Assembly: GCA_016794945.1 (NCBI GenBank)
Contig: JAEUIX010000019.1
Coordinates: 1 to 9,671, forward strand
DNA length: 9,671 nt
Source of the DNA: Phycisphaerae bacterium
Lineage (GTDB): Bacteria; Planctomycetota; Phycisphaerae; Phycisphaerales; UBA1924
Direction of reading: 5' to 3'
Made by a program: the position numbers and the translations under genes. Every line of letters begins with the position of its first letter. Within the stretch, counting starts at the first letter, position 1. The notes beneath the pieces were generated by a model. It searched no databases, was not told the origin of the DNA, and saw only the letters and a list, made by a program, of their open reading frames with translations. Below are positions 1 to 6,037 of this stretch, one piece after another.

Positions 1-670
1 CCGCCCGGTCGTACACCCGCCGGCTGCACGCGAGCATCCCCTCGAAGTCGGTCGACCGTGCACCGGGCCGGATGCGGTACGCCCCCAGCAGCGCCCCGGT
101 GTTCCGCCAGCGCAGTCCCCGGCGCGCCAGCCGCAGCCACAGGTCGGTGTCCTCCACCACCGGCAGCGACGCGTCGAACCGCTCATCGCCGATCGCCCGG
201 CGCGGCAGCGCCTGTGCGTGCACCAGCAGGAACACCTGTCCGAACAGTTCGCGCAGACCGATCTCGGCTTGCCCCGGGCGCTCGTCGGCCAGCCACCGGC
301 CGCCGGCGTCGCGGAACTCAAAGCCCCCGAACGCCGCCGCCCCGTCGCTCGCAGTCTCCGCCAGCCGCCGAAGCGCGTCGGGCAGCAGCCAGTCGTCGGC
401 GTCCAGGAACATCGCCAACGTCGCGTCGGCCAGTTCCAATCCCCGGTTGCGCGCCGCCGCAACCCCCGCACGCGCCTGGCGGACCAGCCGCACCCGGCGG
501 TCAGCGCCGGCGACCAACTCGACGATCGCCGGCCCATCGTCGGTCGAGCCGTCGTCGATCACCAGGGCCCGCCAGCGCCGGTGCGTCTGCGCCCGCAGCG
601 AGGCCAGCGCAGCGCCGATCGTCGCGCCGCCGTTGTGCATCGGGATGATCAGGTCGATGTCCACCGCCAC
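1..670 (-). CDS. Family 2 glycosyltransferase, C-terminus cut by left edge
   Basis: This minus-strand frame stays open from the GTG at 670 to the window edge (about 223 codons, no stop). It encodes the GT-A nucleotide-sugar-binding domain of a family 2 glycosyltransferase. Visible motifs are an N-terminal beta strand DLIIPMHN (residues 6-13), VIDDGSTDD (37-45), AAARNRG (71-77), the metal-binding FLDADDW (88-94) and the acceptor-side VVEDTDLWLRLA (171-182). The last contains the ED pair expected of the catalytic base. Known family members transfer a sugar from an NDP-sugar to a glycan, lipid or protein acceptor; donor and acceptor cannot be read here. No membrane segment is visible in this part. 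The start is uncertain: GTG at 670, 664 or 700 are in frame and none has a good ribosome-binding site. Any of them overlaps the end of the upstream glycosyltransferase, which suggests coupling. Its motif spacing matches that neighbour exactly, so the two are probably duplicates. Confidence 0.88.
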   Translation of the reverse strand, partial: MAVDIDLIIPMHNGGATIGAALASLRAQTHRRWRALVIDDGSTDDGPAIVELVAGADRRVRLVRQARAGVAAARNRGLELADATLAMFLDADDWLLPDALRRLAETASDGAAAFGGFEFRDAGGRWLADERPGQAEIGLRELFGQVFLLVHAQALPRRAIGDERFDASLPVVEDTDLWLRLARRGLRWRNTGALLGAYRIRPGARSTDFEGMLACSRRVYDRA

Positions 671-1770
671 GTGCTCTGTATCGGATGCAGCAGGGCCCAC
701 GGCCCACCGGTCTTGGCCCACAGCGATGCCAGGCACCGCCGGCCCTCGCCCCGGCTCATCAGCCCCAGACTCACCAGCGACCGCACGAACACCCCGACGC
801 GCCGCCGCCCCGCGCGCACCTGCACGCCCGTCCGGAAACCGCCACGGTCGATCTCCGCGCGGAACGCCCGCAGCACCACGCGCCGGATCGTCCGCGCATC
901 GGCCCGCACGTGCGGCTCTCGCTGGCCCACCAGCGCCGCGGCTTCCGCCGACCCCTCCCCGGTAATCGCCAGGCGCGCCGCCCAGAACAGCGTCACGTCC
1001 GCCAGCCGCCCACGCTCGGCCGCCGGACTCAGGTCGAGCTCCGGCCATCGCTCCGGCGTGCGCCGAAGCAGATCGAACGCCCGGCGCTGCATCGCCCGCG
1101 CGCTGTCGAGCATCAGCGCCATGTCCCGGCTCAGCGACGCCAGCCCGCACCGATACCCTCCCACCGGGCCCCCGCCCGCCTCCGCCCACACCACGCCCCG
1201 CGCCGCAAGTCGCAGGTACAGGTCCAGGTCCTCGTACAGCGGCGTCTCGACGCTGAACCGCTCCGCCAGCGCATCCTCCAGCGGCACCACGTGGCACATC
1301 GGCACGAAGAACAGCCCGCGGAAGTGCTCGGCCACGCCCACGTCCCCGTGCGCCGGGTAGTACGTTCCCAGCCGCCGGTCGGCCGGGTCGATCAGGTCGA
1401 ACGCGCCGTACGCTCCGCTCGGCCGACCAGTGCGCCGGGCGCGCTCCTCCGCCGCGCTCACCAGCCGCTCAAGCCCGTCGGGCGCCAGCACGTCGTCGGC
1501 GTCCAGCAGGCAGAGGTACCGCCCGATCGCGCGTTCGAGGCACGCGTTGCGCGCGCCGACCAGGCCGCGGCGCTCCGTCCGCAGAACGACGAACCGCCCG
1601 TCCGCACGGGCGTACGACTCGGCCAGATCGCCCGTGCCGTCGGTCGATCCATCGTCCACGATCACACCCCGCCAGTCCGTCAGCCGCTGGGCCAGCAGCG
1701 AGTCGAGCGTCCGCGCAAGCGTGCCGCTGGCGTTGTGCGCGGGCGTCACGGTGCAGACGGTCGGCGGCAC
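649..1770 (-). CDS. Family 2 glycosyltransferase
   Basis: This is a 373-residue cytoplasmic GT-A fold glycosyltransferase. Motifs in order are CTVTPAHNASGTL (residues 6-18, first beta strand and loop), VIVDDGSTDGTGD (36-48, nucleotide binding), GARNACLERA (72-81), the metal-binding CLLDADDV (87-94) and YEDLDLYLRLA (179-189), with E180-D181 as the likely catalytic acid pair. The C-terminal ~170 residues are Arg/Ala-rich and helical looking, with no transmembrane segment. The start is a GTG, chosen because it lies just before the first beta strand. The spacing between motifs is identical to the downstream glycosyltransferase, which its 3' end overlaps by about 22 bp. It sits 86 bp after the stop of the preceding glycosyltransferase, so all three are probably one transcription unit. 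It likely works in polysaccharide or glycoconjugate assembly; the sugar specificity is unknown. Confidence 0.92.
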   Translation of the reverse strand: MPPTVCTVTPAHNASGTLARTLDSLLAQRLTDWRGVIVDDGSTDGTGDLAESYARADGRFVVLRTERRGLVGARNACLERAIGRYLCLLDADDVLAPDGLERLVSAAEERARRTGRPSGAYGAFDLIDPADRRLGTYYPAHGDVGVAEHFRGLFFVPMCHVVPLEDALAERFSVETPLYEDLDLYLRLAARGVVWAEAGGGPVGGYRCGLASLSRDMALMLDSARAMQRRAFDLLRRTPERWPELDLSPAAERGRLADVTLFWAARLAITGEGSAEAAALVGQREPHVRADARTIRRVVLRAFRAEIDRGGFRTGVQVRAGRRRVGVFVRSLVSLGLMSRGEGRRCLASLWAKTGGPWALLHPIQSTWRWTST

Positions 1771-1856
1771 GATTCGGTTCCGTAGCCGTACAGGCGGTCC
1801 TCAGCGGGCAGAGTGGGGGGCTGTCGGCCCCGGAGGCGGTCGTGCGGCGTCGATCG

Positions 1857-2948
1857 TCAGCGCGACGCCGCGATCGGTGAGTCTACCGCGACCGGCGCAA
1901 TCCCACCGCCCGCTTCGCCGACCCCCGCCCACGCCTGCGCATCCTCGACGCTCCGCCCCTGCACCGCCGCGGCCAGCCCCGTGTAGAACAGCCACCGTCG
2001 CGCCAGCACCGACTGCTCAAACGCCAGCCGCACCAGCAGCCCCCCGTGTGCGCCGTCGGCAACGGTTGACGGCACCCCGGCGGTGGCGACGAACAAGTCG
2101 ATGTTCCGCCGCGCCGCCCGCTCCTCCCGCTCGACGAACCCCAGCGCGTACTCAGCCTCGGCCGCACCGGCCATGTCGCGCCGGAAGATCTCCCGCGCGC
2201 ACCCGGGCGACCGGCGCGCCAGGTTCACCGCCTCGTACCCCAGCACCACGTCCCGCCGCAGAATCCCCGCCGGCTCGTACCGATGGTCGTGCCTCACCAC
2301 CGCCCCCGGCCGGTACAGCACCGGCGCGCCCGTCCGCTCCCGCACGCGGTGCGCGAACTCCAGGTCCTCGTACACCGCCCGCGGAAGCCAGTCGCAGAAC
2401 CCGCCCACGGCCCGCGCCGCCTCCGTGGGGAGAGAGAGGTTCAGCGTCCATGCGTGCCGGAAGCCCCAGTCATGGTCCGGGTCCGCCGCGCGGGCGCCGG
2501 TCATCTGGTCATAGAAGAAGACCATCGACGTCTCGCGCACCAGCCGGTCGAACAGCCGGTCGGGCTGGTGCACCACCCACGGAGCCGCCCCCAGCACCAT
2601 CGCCACCCGTCCCCCAAGGGCCGCGTGCGCCTCGGCGTGCGTGCGCACCAGCGCCGCATCGGGCCGCACGTCATCGTTCAGCCACAGCAGCAGCCTCCCC
2701 CGCGCCCGCTCCAGCAGCCGGTTCCGCGTCGCCGCCGGCCCGTGCCGCTCGAACGCCGCCACCGAGAACGGCACCCCGCACGGCGGCAACGTCTCCGCCG
2801 CCACACGCCCCTCGCCCCGGTCCAGCCCGTCCACGCCGATCAGGATCTCGAAACTCCCCGCCGCGGCCGTCTGCCGGGCCAGGCCCGCCAGGCAGGCCCG
2901 CAGTTTCTCCGGCCTGCCGTGGGTGGGGATGAGCACGCTCACGTCCAT
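1857..2948 (-). CDS. Family 2 glycosyltransferase
   Basis: This 363-residue family 2 glycosyltransferase is more distant from the other two. It begins with the typical VSVLIPTHGRPEKL (residues 3-16), followed by ILIGVDG (35-41), ATRNRLLERARG (73-84), the DXD-like LWLNDDV (88-94), a hydrophobic acceptor-side segment and VYEDLEFAHRV (192-202), with E194-D195 as the probable catalytic pair. A basic YRPGAVVRHDHRYEP-like stretch follows. The NDD variant of the metal motif is common in rhamnosyl/galactosyl-type family 2 enzymes, but this does not fix the sugar. The ATG at 2948 lies at the first beta strand, so the start is well placed although no Shine-Dalgarno is visible. It is the promoter-proximal gene of the three and is divergent from the PilZ gene, with 77 bp between. 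No signal peptide or membrane segment is seen. Confidence 0.92.
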   Translation of the reverse strand: MDVSVLIPTHGRPEKLRACLAGLARQTAAAGSFEILIGVDGLDRGEGRVAAETLPPCGVPFSVAAFERHGPAATRNRLLERARGRLLLWLNDDVRPDAALVRTHAEAHAALGGRVAMVLGAAPWVVHQPDRLFDRLVRETSMVFFYDQMTGARAADPDHDWGFRHAWTLNLSLPTEAARAVGGFCDWLPRAVYEDLEFAHRVRERTGAPVLYRPGAVVRHDHRYEPAGILRRDVVLGYEAVNLARRSPGCAREIFRRDMAGAAEAEYALGFVEREERAARRNIDLFVATAGVPSTVADGAHGGLLVRLAFEQSVLARRWLFYTGLAAAVQGRSVEDAQAWAGVGEAGGGIAPVAVDSPIAASR

Positions 2949-3025
2949 GCACGGGAATATCGGACGCCCGGCCCGCCCGCCCCCAGCGGCCCAAGACCCT
3001 CGGGATTCGGACCGATACAGCCGTT
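2949..3025. promoter_or_regulatory. Divergent intergenic region, possible leaderless starts
   Basis: These 77 bp separate a minus-strand glycosyltransferase from the plus-strand PilZ gene and must hold both promoters or give access to them. Both starts are preceded by CCGATA: GATACA (3014-3019) lies 6 nt before the PilZ ATG, and GATATT (2956-2961, minus strand) lies 7 nt before the glycosyltransferase ATG. That is the spacing expected if a weak -10 box places the transcription start at the A of ATG. Neither gene has a Shine-Dalgarno and no good -35 box is seen, so this is a suggestion only. Confidence 0.3.
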
Positions 3026-3367
3026 ATGGCTTCCCCGGGCCTCCAGATCGGCGGCACTCCCGAGCGGCGGCGCCACCCGCGACTGACCGTCTCGCTGCCC
3101 TGCAAGCTCGCCACCGGCGGCGTCTCGCGCTTCGCCTTCGCCCGCACCCAGAACGTCTCGCAGTCCGGCGCGCTGCTGGAGATGGACTTCGAACGCCCCA
3201 TCAACCCCGGCGACCGGCTCAACCTCGCCGTCGCCTGGCGCGACCAGGCCGTCATCCCCGCACACGCCCTGCGCGAGGCCAAGGTCATCCGCGTCTCGCC
3301 CGTCGGTCAGCGCCGCCACATCGTCGCCGTCGAGTTCCTGCGACCGGCGCTCAGCGCCGCGGCCTGA
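3026..3367 (+). CDS. PilZ-domain protein, putative c-di-GMP binder
   Basis: This single-domain protein of 113 residues resembles PilZ. The two c-di-GMP-binding elements are present: RRHPR (residues 15-19, fitting RxxxR) and NVSQSG (43-48, fitting the D/NxSxxG motif), in the right order and about the right distance apart. Beta-strand-like stretches follow, such as RLNLAVAW and HIVAVEF, as in the PilZ barrel. Known family members bind cyclic di-GMP and change the activity of a partner protein involved in motility, adhesion or exopolysaccharide synthesis. Next to a glycosyltransferase group, a role in polysaccharide control is plausible but not shown. There is no extra output domain. The ATG at 3026 lacks a clear Shine-Dalgarno. 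nadA follows after 38 bp containing a strong hairpin, so co-transcription is uncertain. Confidence 0.8.
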   Translation: MASPGLQIGGTPERRRHPRLTVSLPCKLATGGVSRFAFARTQNVSQSGALLEMDFERPINPGDRLNLAVAWRDQAVIPAHALREAKVIRVSPVGQRRHIVAVEFLRPALSAAA

Positions 3368-3376
3368 CGGGCGACC

Positions 3377-3398
3377 CTACGCTCCACCGGGAGCGTAG
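3377..3398 (+). promoter_or_regulatory. Perfect 9-bp hairpin between the PilZ gene and nadA
   Basis: CTACGCTCC (3377-3385) and GGAGCGTAG (3390-3398) are exact inverted repeats around a 4-nt ACCG loop. The hairpin begins 9 nt after the PilZ stop codon and ends 7 nt before the nadA ATG. No T-run follows, so it is not a classical intrinsic terminator for the plus strand. Its right arm holds GGAG, the only Shine-Dalgarno-like sequence upstream of nadA (12 nt before the ATG). The folded form could therefore hide the ribosome-binding site. It may equally act as an mRNA-stabilising or processing element. Confidence 0.55.
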
Positions 3399-3405
3399 AA
3401 CCCGC

Positions 3406-4650
3406 ATGCTCTGGCAGCCCTCGCTCAGCGACGACTACACCAAGGCGACCCCCGCCGACCTGGCGCGACGCATCGACGCGCGCCGCCGCGATCTCGGACG
3501 ATCCCTCATCATCCTCGGCCACCACGACCAGGCCGACGAGGTCATCCGCCACGCCGACTTCACCGGCGACTCCCTCAAGCTCTCCCAGCTCGCCGCTCGC
3601 GAAGTCGCCGCCCACGGCGCACGCTTCGTCGTCTTCTGCGGCGTCCACTTCATGGCCGAAACCGCCGACATGCTCACCCCCGACGACGTCAGCGTCGTCC
3701 TGCCCGACCTCTCCGCCGGCTGCTCCATGGCCGACATGGCCGACTACGACGAAACCGTCCTCGCCTGGGACCTGCTCACCGGCGCGCTGACCGACGCCAA
3801 CTGGCGCGGCCGCATCATCCCCGTGACCTACATCAACTCCTCCGCCGCCATCAAGGCCTTCGTCGGCGCACGCGGCGGCGCCGTCTGCACCAGCAGCAAC
3901 GCCCGTTTCGTCCTCGAGTGGGCCCTGGCCGGCGGCCAGACGCCCCGCCGCAAGGGCGAGCACATCAAGGTCCTCTTCCTGCCCGATCAGCACCTCGGCC
4001 GCAACACCGCCGCCGCACTCGACCTCGACGCCGCCCGCGACACCGCCGTCTACGACCCGCGCCGCACCGCCCGCGGCGAGCCCCTGGGCGGCATGACCCG
4101 TGAGCAACTCGTCCGCTCCACCGTCCTGCTCTGGGCCGGCCACTGCTCCGTGCACAAGCTCTTCCGCCCCGAGCACTGCGACCAGGTCCGCGCCGCCGAC
4201 AAGGACCAGCCCCGCGCCAAGCGCACGCGCATCCTCGTTCACCCCGAGTGCTGCAAGGAGGTCGTCGACAAGGCCGATCTCGCCGGCAGCACCGAGTTCA
4301 TCATCCGCGCCATCGAGGCCGCTGAGCCCGGCTCCCGCTGGGCCGTCGGCACCGAAACTCACCTGGTCAACCGCCTGGCCCGCGCCGCCGCGGCACGCAA
4401 CGTCTCGGTCCGCATGCTCTCGGACTGCCAGTGCCTCTGCACCACCATGTACCGAATCGACCCGCCCCACCTCTGCTGGGCGCTCGACCAGCTGGCCGCG
4501 GGCAAGGTCGTCAACCGCATCACCGTCCACCCCAAGGTGCGCGAGCCGGCCCTCATCGCCCTGCAGCGCATGCTCGACCTCGCCGGCTCCGCCCCCGCGC
4601 CGGTCGCCGCACCATCGGCCCACGCCGTCGCCAGCGGCGGCGGCGATTGA
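3406..4650 (+). CDS. nadA: Quinolinate synthase NadA, long Bacillus-like type
   Basis: This 414-residue enzyme condenses iminoaspartate (from L-aspartate) with dihydroxyacetone phosphate to give quinolinate in de novo NAD synthesis. It needs a [4Fe-4S] cluster. Family motifs run the whole length: DSLKLSQLA (55-63), FCGVHFMAETADML (77-90), LPDLSAGCSMADMAD (99-113), VTYINSSAAIKAFVG (140-154), CTSSNA (161-166), LPDQHLGRNTA (192-202), GHCSVH (245-250), HPEC (279-282), GTETHLVNRL (315-324) and CLCTTMYRID (343-352). The cluster ligands, by comparison with Bacillus subtilis NadA, are C78, C282 and C345. It exceeds the Bacillus enzyme (about 368 residues) through an insertion near 175-185, a longer 203-235 region and an Ala/Pro-rich tail. 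Oddity: the usual GHHYQ reads GHHDQ here (D41). The frame is open upstream to 2641, but homology begins just after the ATG at 3406. No nadB or nadC is in the window. Confidence 0.96.
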   Translation: MLWQPSLSDDYTKATPADLARRIDARRRDLGRSLIILGHHDQADEVIRHADFTGDSLKLSQLAAREVAAHGARFVVFCGVHFMAETADMLTPDDVSVVLPDLSAGCSMADMADYDETVLAWDLLTGALTDANWRGRIIPVTYINSSAAIKAFVGARGGAVCTSSNARFVLEWALAGGQTPRRKGEHIKVLFLPDQHLGRNTAAALDLDAARDTAVYDPRRTARGEPLGGMTREQLVRSTVLLWAGHCSVHKLFRPEHCDQVRAADKDQPRAKRTRILVHPECCKEVVDKADLAGSTEFIIRAIEAAEPGSRWAVGTETHLVNRLARAAAARNVSVRMLSDCQCLCTTMYRIDPPHLCWALDQLAAGKVVNRITVHPKVREPALIALQRMLDLAGSAPAPVAAPSAHAVASGGGD

Positions 4651-4685
4651 CCAGCCCGCCCCTTCATGCAATCACCCGGTCGCGC
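4651..4685. other. Convergent gap between nadA and the HU-like gene
   Basis: Only 35 bp separate the two converging stop codons. No hairpin followed by a T-run is visible on either strand, so I cannot identify a terminator here. Confidence 0.5.
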
Positions 4686-5024
4686 TCAGGCCGCCGGCGC
4701 CTGCCGATCCGCCGCCGGCACGCCCACCGCGGCGCCGCTCAGCACGTCCATCTGCTGCTTCAGCAGACGGCCGACCTTGAACTTCACCGTCCGCTTCGGC
4801 GGCACAGGCACCCGCTGCAACGTCTTGGGGTTCTGCGCAGTCCGCGCCCGGCGCGTCCGCACCTCGAACACGCCGAAGTCGCGGAACTCCAGCCGATTCC
4901 CCCGCCCCAGTTCCTCCATCACCATGTCCAGAAACGTCTGCAGCGTGCGCTTCACCAGCACGCGCCGCTGCCGCGTCTGCGTCGAGATCCGGTCGATCAG
5001 GTCCTTCTTGGTGATCGTGCACAT
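4686..5024 (-). CDS. HU/IHF-family DNA-binding protein
   Basis: This 112-residue nucleoid protein binds and bends DNA as a dimer. The N-terminal helical part TKKDLIDRIS (residues 5-14) through FLDMVMEELGRGN (31-43) forms the dimer body. RLEFRDFGVFEVR (44-56) is the characteristic beta-strand signature, and RRARTAQNPKT (58-68) is the DNA-contacting arm, with the intercalating proline expected at P66. The arm then returns through VPVPPKRTVKFKVGRLLKQQM. The family is usually about 90-100 residues; the extra ~18 at the C-terminus are low-complexity, Ala-rich and not Lys-rich. The ATG at 5024 was chosen because homology starts there and GGGGGA lies 7-8 nt upstream. The frame is open further upstream to a GTG at 5141 without a ribosome-binding site. 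A strong promoter lies about 150 bp upstream. Whether it acts as HU or IHF cannot be decided. Confidence 0.93.
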   Translation of the reverse strand: MCTITKKDLIDRISTQTRQRRVLVKRTLQTFLDMVMEELGRGNRLEFRDFGVFEVRTRRARTAQNPKTLQRVPVPPKRTVKFKVGRLLKQQMDVLSGAAVGVPAADRQAPAA

Positions 5025-5170
5025 CGATCGTTCCCCCGGGCCGCGGGGCGGGCGCACAAACAACCCGTCGCACACAACCCAGAATGTCCTTCCACCGATT
5101 TCAACCGCCGGGGTGAGCGTCCCGGCGTCCCACGAGTCCACCGGCTGGGTGAGAATTCACCGGCACCGGC
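5025..5170 (-). promoter_or_regulatory. Long structured 5' leader of the HU-like gene
   Basis: From the predicted transcription start near 5170 to the ATG there are about 146 nt of leader. It contains a GC-only 7-bp stem (5106-5112 with 5121-5127, 8-nt loop). Near the start of the transcript there is a 5-bp inverted repeat around GAAT (5148-5161, GGTGA...TCACC). The sequence CACCGGC occurs three times between 5139 and 5170. The Shine-Dalgarno GGGGGA is at its downstream end. Such a leader could serve post-transcriptional or autogenous control; no known riboswitch class is recognised. Confidence 0.4.
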
Positions 5171-5176
5171 AACCCG

Positions 5177-5205
5177 AGTATGACCGAGGTCTAAAGGCTT
5201 GTCAA
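5177..5205 (-). promoter_or_regulatory. Sigma-70-type promoter for the HU-like gene
   Basis: Read on the minus strand, a perfect TTGACA (5205-5200) is followed by a 17-bp spacer and CATACT (5182-5177, 4 of 6 matches to TATAAT, including the A at position 2 and the final T). This places transcription start near 5170. It is the best housekeeping-type promoter in the window and lies in a locally AT-richer patch, as expected for a highly expressed nucleoid protein. It also indicates that the HU-like gene is transcribed independently of the que genes. Confidence 0.72.
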
Positions 5206-5303
5206 TCCCGCACTTGCGTACCACCAGCCCGGCGGTGCGGTTGCGGTGGATATCCCGTTTTTCCGCGCCATTTCGCCCACCACCGCCCCCGGGAAACCCC
5301 CAT
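5202..5303 (-). CDS. Possible 33-residue basic small protein after queE
   Basis: An ATG lies 2 bp after the queE stop codon, with GGGGA 8 nt upstream, and opens a 33-codon frame ending in TGA inside the -35 box of the HU promoter. The product has eight Arg/Lys against a single Asp, and three Trp close together (residues 8, 9 and 12, RWWAKW). I recognise no family. It may be only chance coding in GC-rich DNA: it has no visible homology support, and the same stretch also had to accommodate promoter elements. It is listed as a candidate because its ribosome-binding site is better than those of most genes here. Confidence 0.2.
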   Translation of the reverse strand: MGVSRGRWWAKWRGKTGYPPQPHRRAGGTQVRD

Positions 5304-5305
5304 CG

Positions 5306-6037
5306 CTAGGTTCCCCGTCGGTTCCCGAACACCGTGATGTGCAGCCGCGGGCAGTACCGCCACCGACGCTCCACGCAGATCCGCACGATCTCGGCGCGGT
5401 GCTCGGGCGCTGGCTCGGCAACCCCCTCGGGCATCAGCAGCACGTCCTCCGGTCCCCAGCCGCGCAAACGACCCAGCAGCGCGTCGATCTCCCCCAGGTC
5501 GCGCCGGGCGTCGGCCGACACCACGAACTTCAGTTGCCGCTCGGGGTACCGGTCGATCAGCCCCTGCAGCGCTCCGAGGTTGATCCGCGCCCGCTCGTGC
5601 CGCTCCGCCCACCCCTCGGCCCCCGGCCCGCCCAGCGCCCGCGCCCGCTCGGTCGTCGGCGTCGAGTTGCTCAGTGTCGGGCTGATGCTCATCAGGTCCG
5701 CGTGCACCGGCCGGTCGATCGTTCCCGCCGTCTCGATCGTCACGTGGACCCCCGCGCCCGCCAGACCCGCGCACAGCGCCTCCACCGGGGCGAACAGCAT
5801 CGGCTCGCCCCCCGTCACCACCGCGTGCCGGACTCCCGATCCCCGCGCCTCGGCCACCAGTTCCTCCACCCGGCGCGTCGGCCCTTCCGGCCGCCAGCTC
5901 GCGTACGGCGTGTCGCACCAGGCGCACCGCAGGTTGCACCCGCTCACCCGCGCGAACCACGACGGCACCCCCGCCAGCTTCCCCTCGCCCTGGATCGACA
6001 CGAACGTCTCGGCGATCGGCAGCTCCGCGGCGCTCAC
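5306..6037 (-). CDS. queE: 7-carboxy-7-deazaguanine synthase QueE (radical SAM)
   Basis: This 243-residue radical S-adenosylmethionine enzyme contracts the ring of 6-carboxy-tetrahydropterin to give 7-carboxy-7-deazaguanine, the step before QueC in preQ0 and queuosine synthesis. Visible motifs are [10 protein letters not shown] near the N-terminus (residues 10-19), the radical SAM cluster motif C34-N-L-R-C38-A-W-C41 followed by DTPYA, and TGGEP (75-79), which contacts SAM. The length matches typical QueE. The GTG start at 6037 overlaps the queC stop in a GTGA arrangement and has a G-rich ribosome-binding site (GGGGGTGG) just upstream. The frame is open further back inside queC, but the family N-terminus fits the GTG. 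This overlap indicates coupled translation with queC. QueD and GTP cyclohydrolase are not in the window. Confidence 0.95.
   Translation of the reverse strand: MSAAELPIAETFVSIQGEGKLAGVPSWFARVSGCNLRCAWCDTPYASWRPEGPTRRVEELVAEARGSGVRHAVVTGGEPMLFAPVEALCAGLAGAGVHVTIETAGTIDRPVHADLMSISPTLSNSTPTTERARALGGPGAEGWAERHERARINLGALQGLIDRYPERQLKFVVSADARRDLGEIDALLGRLRGWGPEDVLLMPEGVAEPAPEHRAEIVRICVERRWRYCPRLHITVFGNRRGT

Noticed and set aside
58..2932. Several long plus-strand frames (for example 72-965, 218-1360, 685-1785, 1430-2932)
   Set aside because: Their products are Arg/Pro/Ala/Ser-rich with no motifs and lie opposite three clear glycosyltransferases. They are antisense shadows.
3377..3398. Intrinsic terminator after the PilZ gene
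   Set aside because: The stem is good but is followed by AACCCGC and not by a T-run, so it is listed as a regulatory hairpin instead.
2641..3405. In-frame upstream extension of nadA to 2641
   Set aside because: The extension crosses the divergent glycosyltransferase and the PilZ gene, is Arg/Pro/Ser-rich and has no similarity to NadA, whose homology begins just after the ATG at 3406.
3307..4671. 454-codon open frame on the minus strand opposite nadA
   Set aside because: It mirrors the nadA codons: the product is a Gly/Ala/Val/Asp low-complexity string with no family motif, caused by GC-rich third positions of nadA. nadA itself has full-length family motifs.
5025..5141. HU-like protein starting at the GTG at 5141
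   Set aside because: There is no ribosome-binding site and the extra residues do not match the HU family, whereas the ATG at 5024 has GGGGGA at good spacing. It is kept only as a possible second form.
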